Shown here one piece after another: positions 6,962 through 7,390 of a stretch of DNA of 7,390 nt; positions within the stretch are counted from its first letter, which is position 1, and every line of letters starts with the position of its first letter. The DNA is taken from the NCBI GenBank assembly GCA_029260195.1, contig JAJDDS010000024.1, positions 1 through 7,390 of the forward strand, read 5' to 3'. Both the position numbers and the translations under genes were made by a program. This DNA is from Phycisphaerae bacterium. Its GTDB lineage: Bacteria > Planctomycetota > Phycisphaerae > UBA1845. The notes under the pieces are model-generated. The model was given only the letters and a program-made list of their open reading frames with translations, did no database searches and was not told the DNA's origin.

Positions 6962-7143
6962 GCCTCGGCGGTCGCGAGAATGCCTCGCACCTCCCGTCAC
7001 ACGCGCCCAATCGGAATCTCCGGGCACACCCCGATCTGCGCAACCTCCGCCGCAGCGTGACGCCCAGGGGCCGAGAATGCCCGCAAATGCGGAATCCGCA
7101 ACGGGTTGGGTCTTTCTCCACAGCCAACCGATTGGCCGAGAGC
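6962..7143 (-). promoter_or_regulatory. Structured leader upstream of tRNA-Thr
   Basis: About 180 nt would be transcribed between the inferred start (near 7143) and the tRNA-Thr 5' end. Seen on the transcript strand: a GCCAA-UCGG-UUGGC hairpin (7123-7136), an alternative 6-bp pairing of its 3' arm with CCAACC at 7104-7109, a GCGG-AUU-CCGC hairpin (7089-7099) that shares its 3' arm with a CCGC-AUUU-GCGG hairpin (7081-7092), and a GCGAG-GCAUU-CUCGC hairpin (6974-6988) extended by GGU/ACC (6989-6991 with 6970-6972) past a 1-nt bulge. That last hairpin ends 9 nt before the tRNA. No U-run follows any stem and no protein is encoded. An attenuation, antitermination or processing role is inference. 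Confidence 0.4.
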
Positions 7144-7149
7144 CCGGCA

Positions 7150-7177
7150 AGTATAGAAAAGTTCCTCGACCTGTCAA
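7150..7177 (-). promoter_or_regulatory. Sigma70-type promoter of the tRNA-Thr-tuf operon
   Basis: On the minus strand the -35 is TTGACA (7172-7177, exact consensus) and the -10 is TATACT (7150-7155, five of six matching TATAAT), with a 16-bp spacer. An AT-rich stretch (TTGTATTTTTTGCG) just upstream of the -35 could act as an UP element. The expected start is around 7143. It faces the gene cluster with nothing between it and tRNA-Thr, so it is the likely main promoter for the whole series. It is the only site in the window with two good hexamers at proper spacing. Confidence 0.8.
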
Positions 7178-7285
7178 ACGCAAAAAATACAACCCAAATC
7201 GCCGTAACTGCTGAAATGTCGCATCCTATCGGCGTATCCCGACACGCACCCCGAGACGCGCCGAACGACATCTAACGTCTTAATG

Positions 7286-7307
7286 AAAAACGAGTTACAA
7301 TCAACTC
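7286..7307 (-). terminator. Possible weak intrinsic terminator of an upstream gene
   Basis: On the minus strand GAGTT (7303-7307) and AACTC (7292-7296) form a 5-bp stem around a 6-nt loop, followed after one G by TTTTT (7286-7290). The stem is short and only moderately GC-rich, so this is a weak candidate. It would end transcription from a minus-strand gene beyond the right edge before the operon promoter at 7150-7177. The rest of 7178-7390 shows no recognisable gene; one short minus-strand open frame runs off the right edge but has no family pattern. Confidence 0.3.
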
Positions 7308-7390
7308 CGCCGTGTCTCGAACGCTCGGATTCCCAACCCTTCGTTCCGGGCAGCCGCAACGCCCGAGGAATCCCGCCACCCCCTTTCAAA

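Noticed and set aside
7174..7389. A minus-strand 71-codon frame entering from the right edge
   Set aside because: No family pattern, it overlaps the operon promoter and the possible terminator, and no ribosome binding site can be judged at the edge.

Overview
This window is a conserved housekeeping locus from a GC-rich bacterium. Everything that can be supported as a gene lies on the minus strand. In transcription order (high to low coordinates) it reads: promoter, tRNA-Thr(GGU), tuf (EF-Tu), rpmG (bL33), tRNA-Trp(CCA), secE, nusG, rplK (uL11), rplA (uL1), rplJ (uL10), rplL (bL12), and the 5' part of rpoB, which runs off the left edge. This is the classical tufB/secE-nusG/rplKAJL-rpoBC order with two tRNA genes embedded. 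The EF-Tu effector loop (RDATKILTIATSHVEYE) resembles, from memory, the planctomycete form (RDATKTVTIA-like) and not the usual RGITINTSHVEY. The RpoB and SecE sequences also look planctomycete-like, and neither tRNA encodes its 3' CCA. I therefore infer a member of the Planctomycetota, without resolving the class.

Layout from right to left. Positions 7178-7390 hold no convincing gene, only a weak possible terminator (7286-7307) for something upstream of the window. A near-consensus sigma70-type promoter (TTGACA, 16 bp, TATACT) lies at 7150-7177. A leader of about 180 nt with several mutually exclusive hairpins leads into tRNA-Thr (6889-6961). A 201-nt spacer precedes tuf (5479-6687). Then come rpmG (5246-5413, worked out by direct translation), tRNA-Trp (5138-5210), secE (4468-5052), nusG (3869-4471, 4-nt overlap with secE), rplK (3390-3824, TTG start), rplA (2632-3357), rplJ (2079-2597), a 132-nt spacer with two related hairpins, rplL (1542-1946), a 328-nt spacer, and rpoB codons 1-404 (1213 to 2).

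Together the genes supply tRNA delivery (EF-Tu plus two tRNAs), ribosomal stalk and L1 stalk proteins, translocon assembly (SecE), transcription elongation control (NusG) and the RNA polymerase beta subunit. They are most simply read as one long operon from the 7150-7177 promoter, possibly with internal control in the two long spacers.

I found no mobile element, CRISPR array, defence gene or obviously new system. The points that merit a second look are the variant EF-Tu switch I and G5 motifs, a basic insertion in L1, the non-AUG start of rplK, and alternative-hairpin architecture in the tRNA-Thr leader and the rplJ-rplL spacer.
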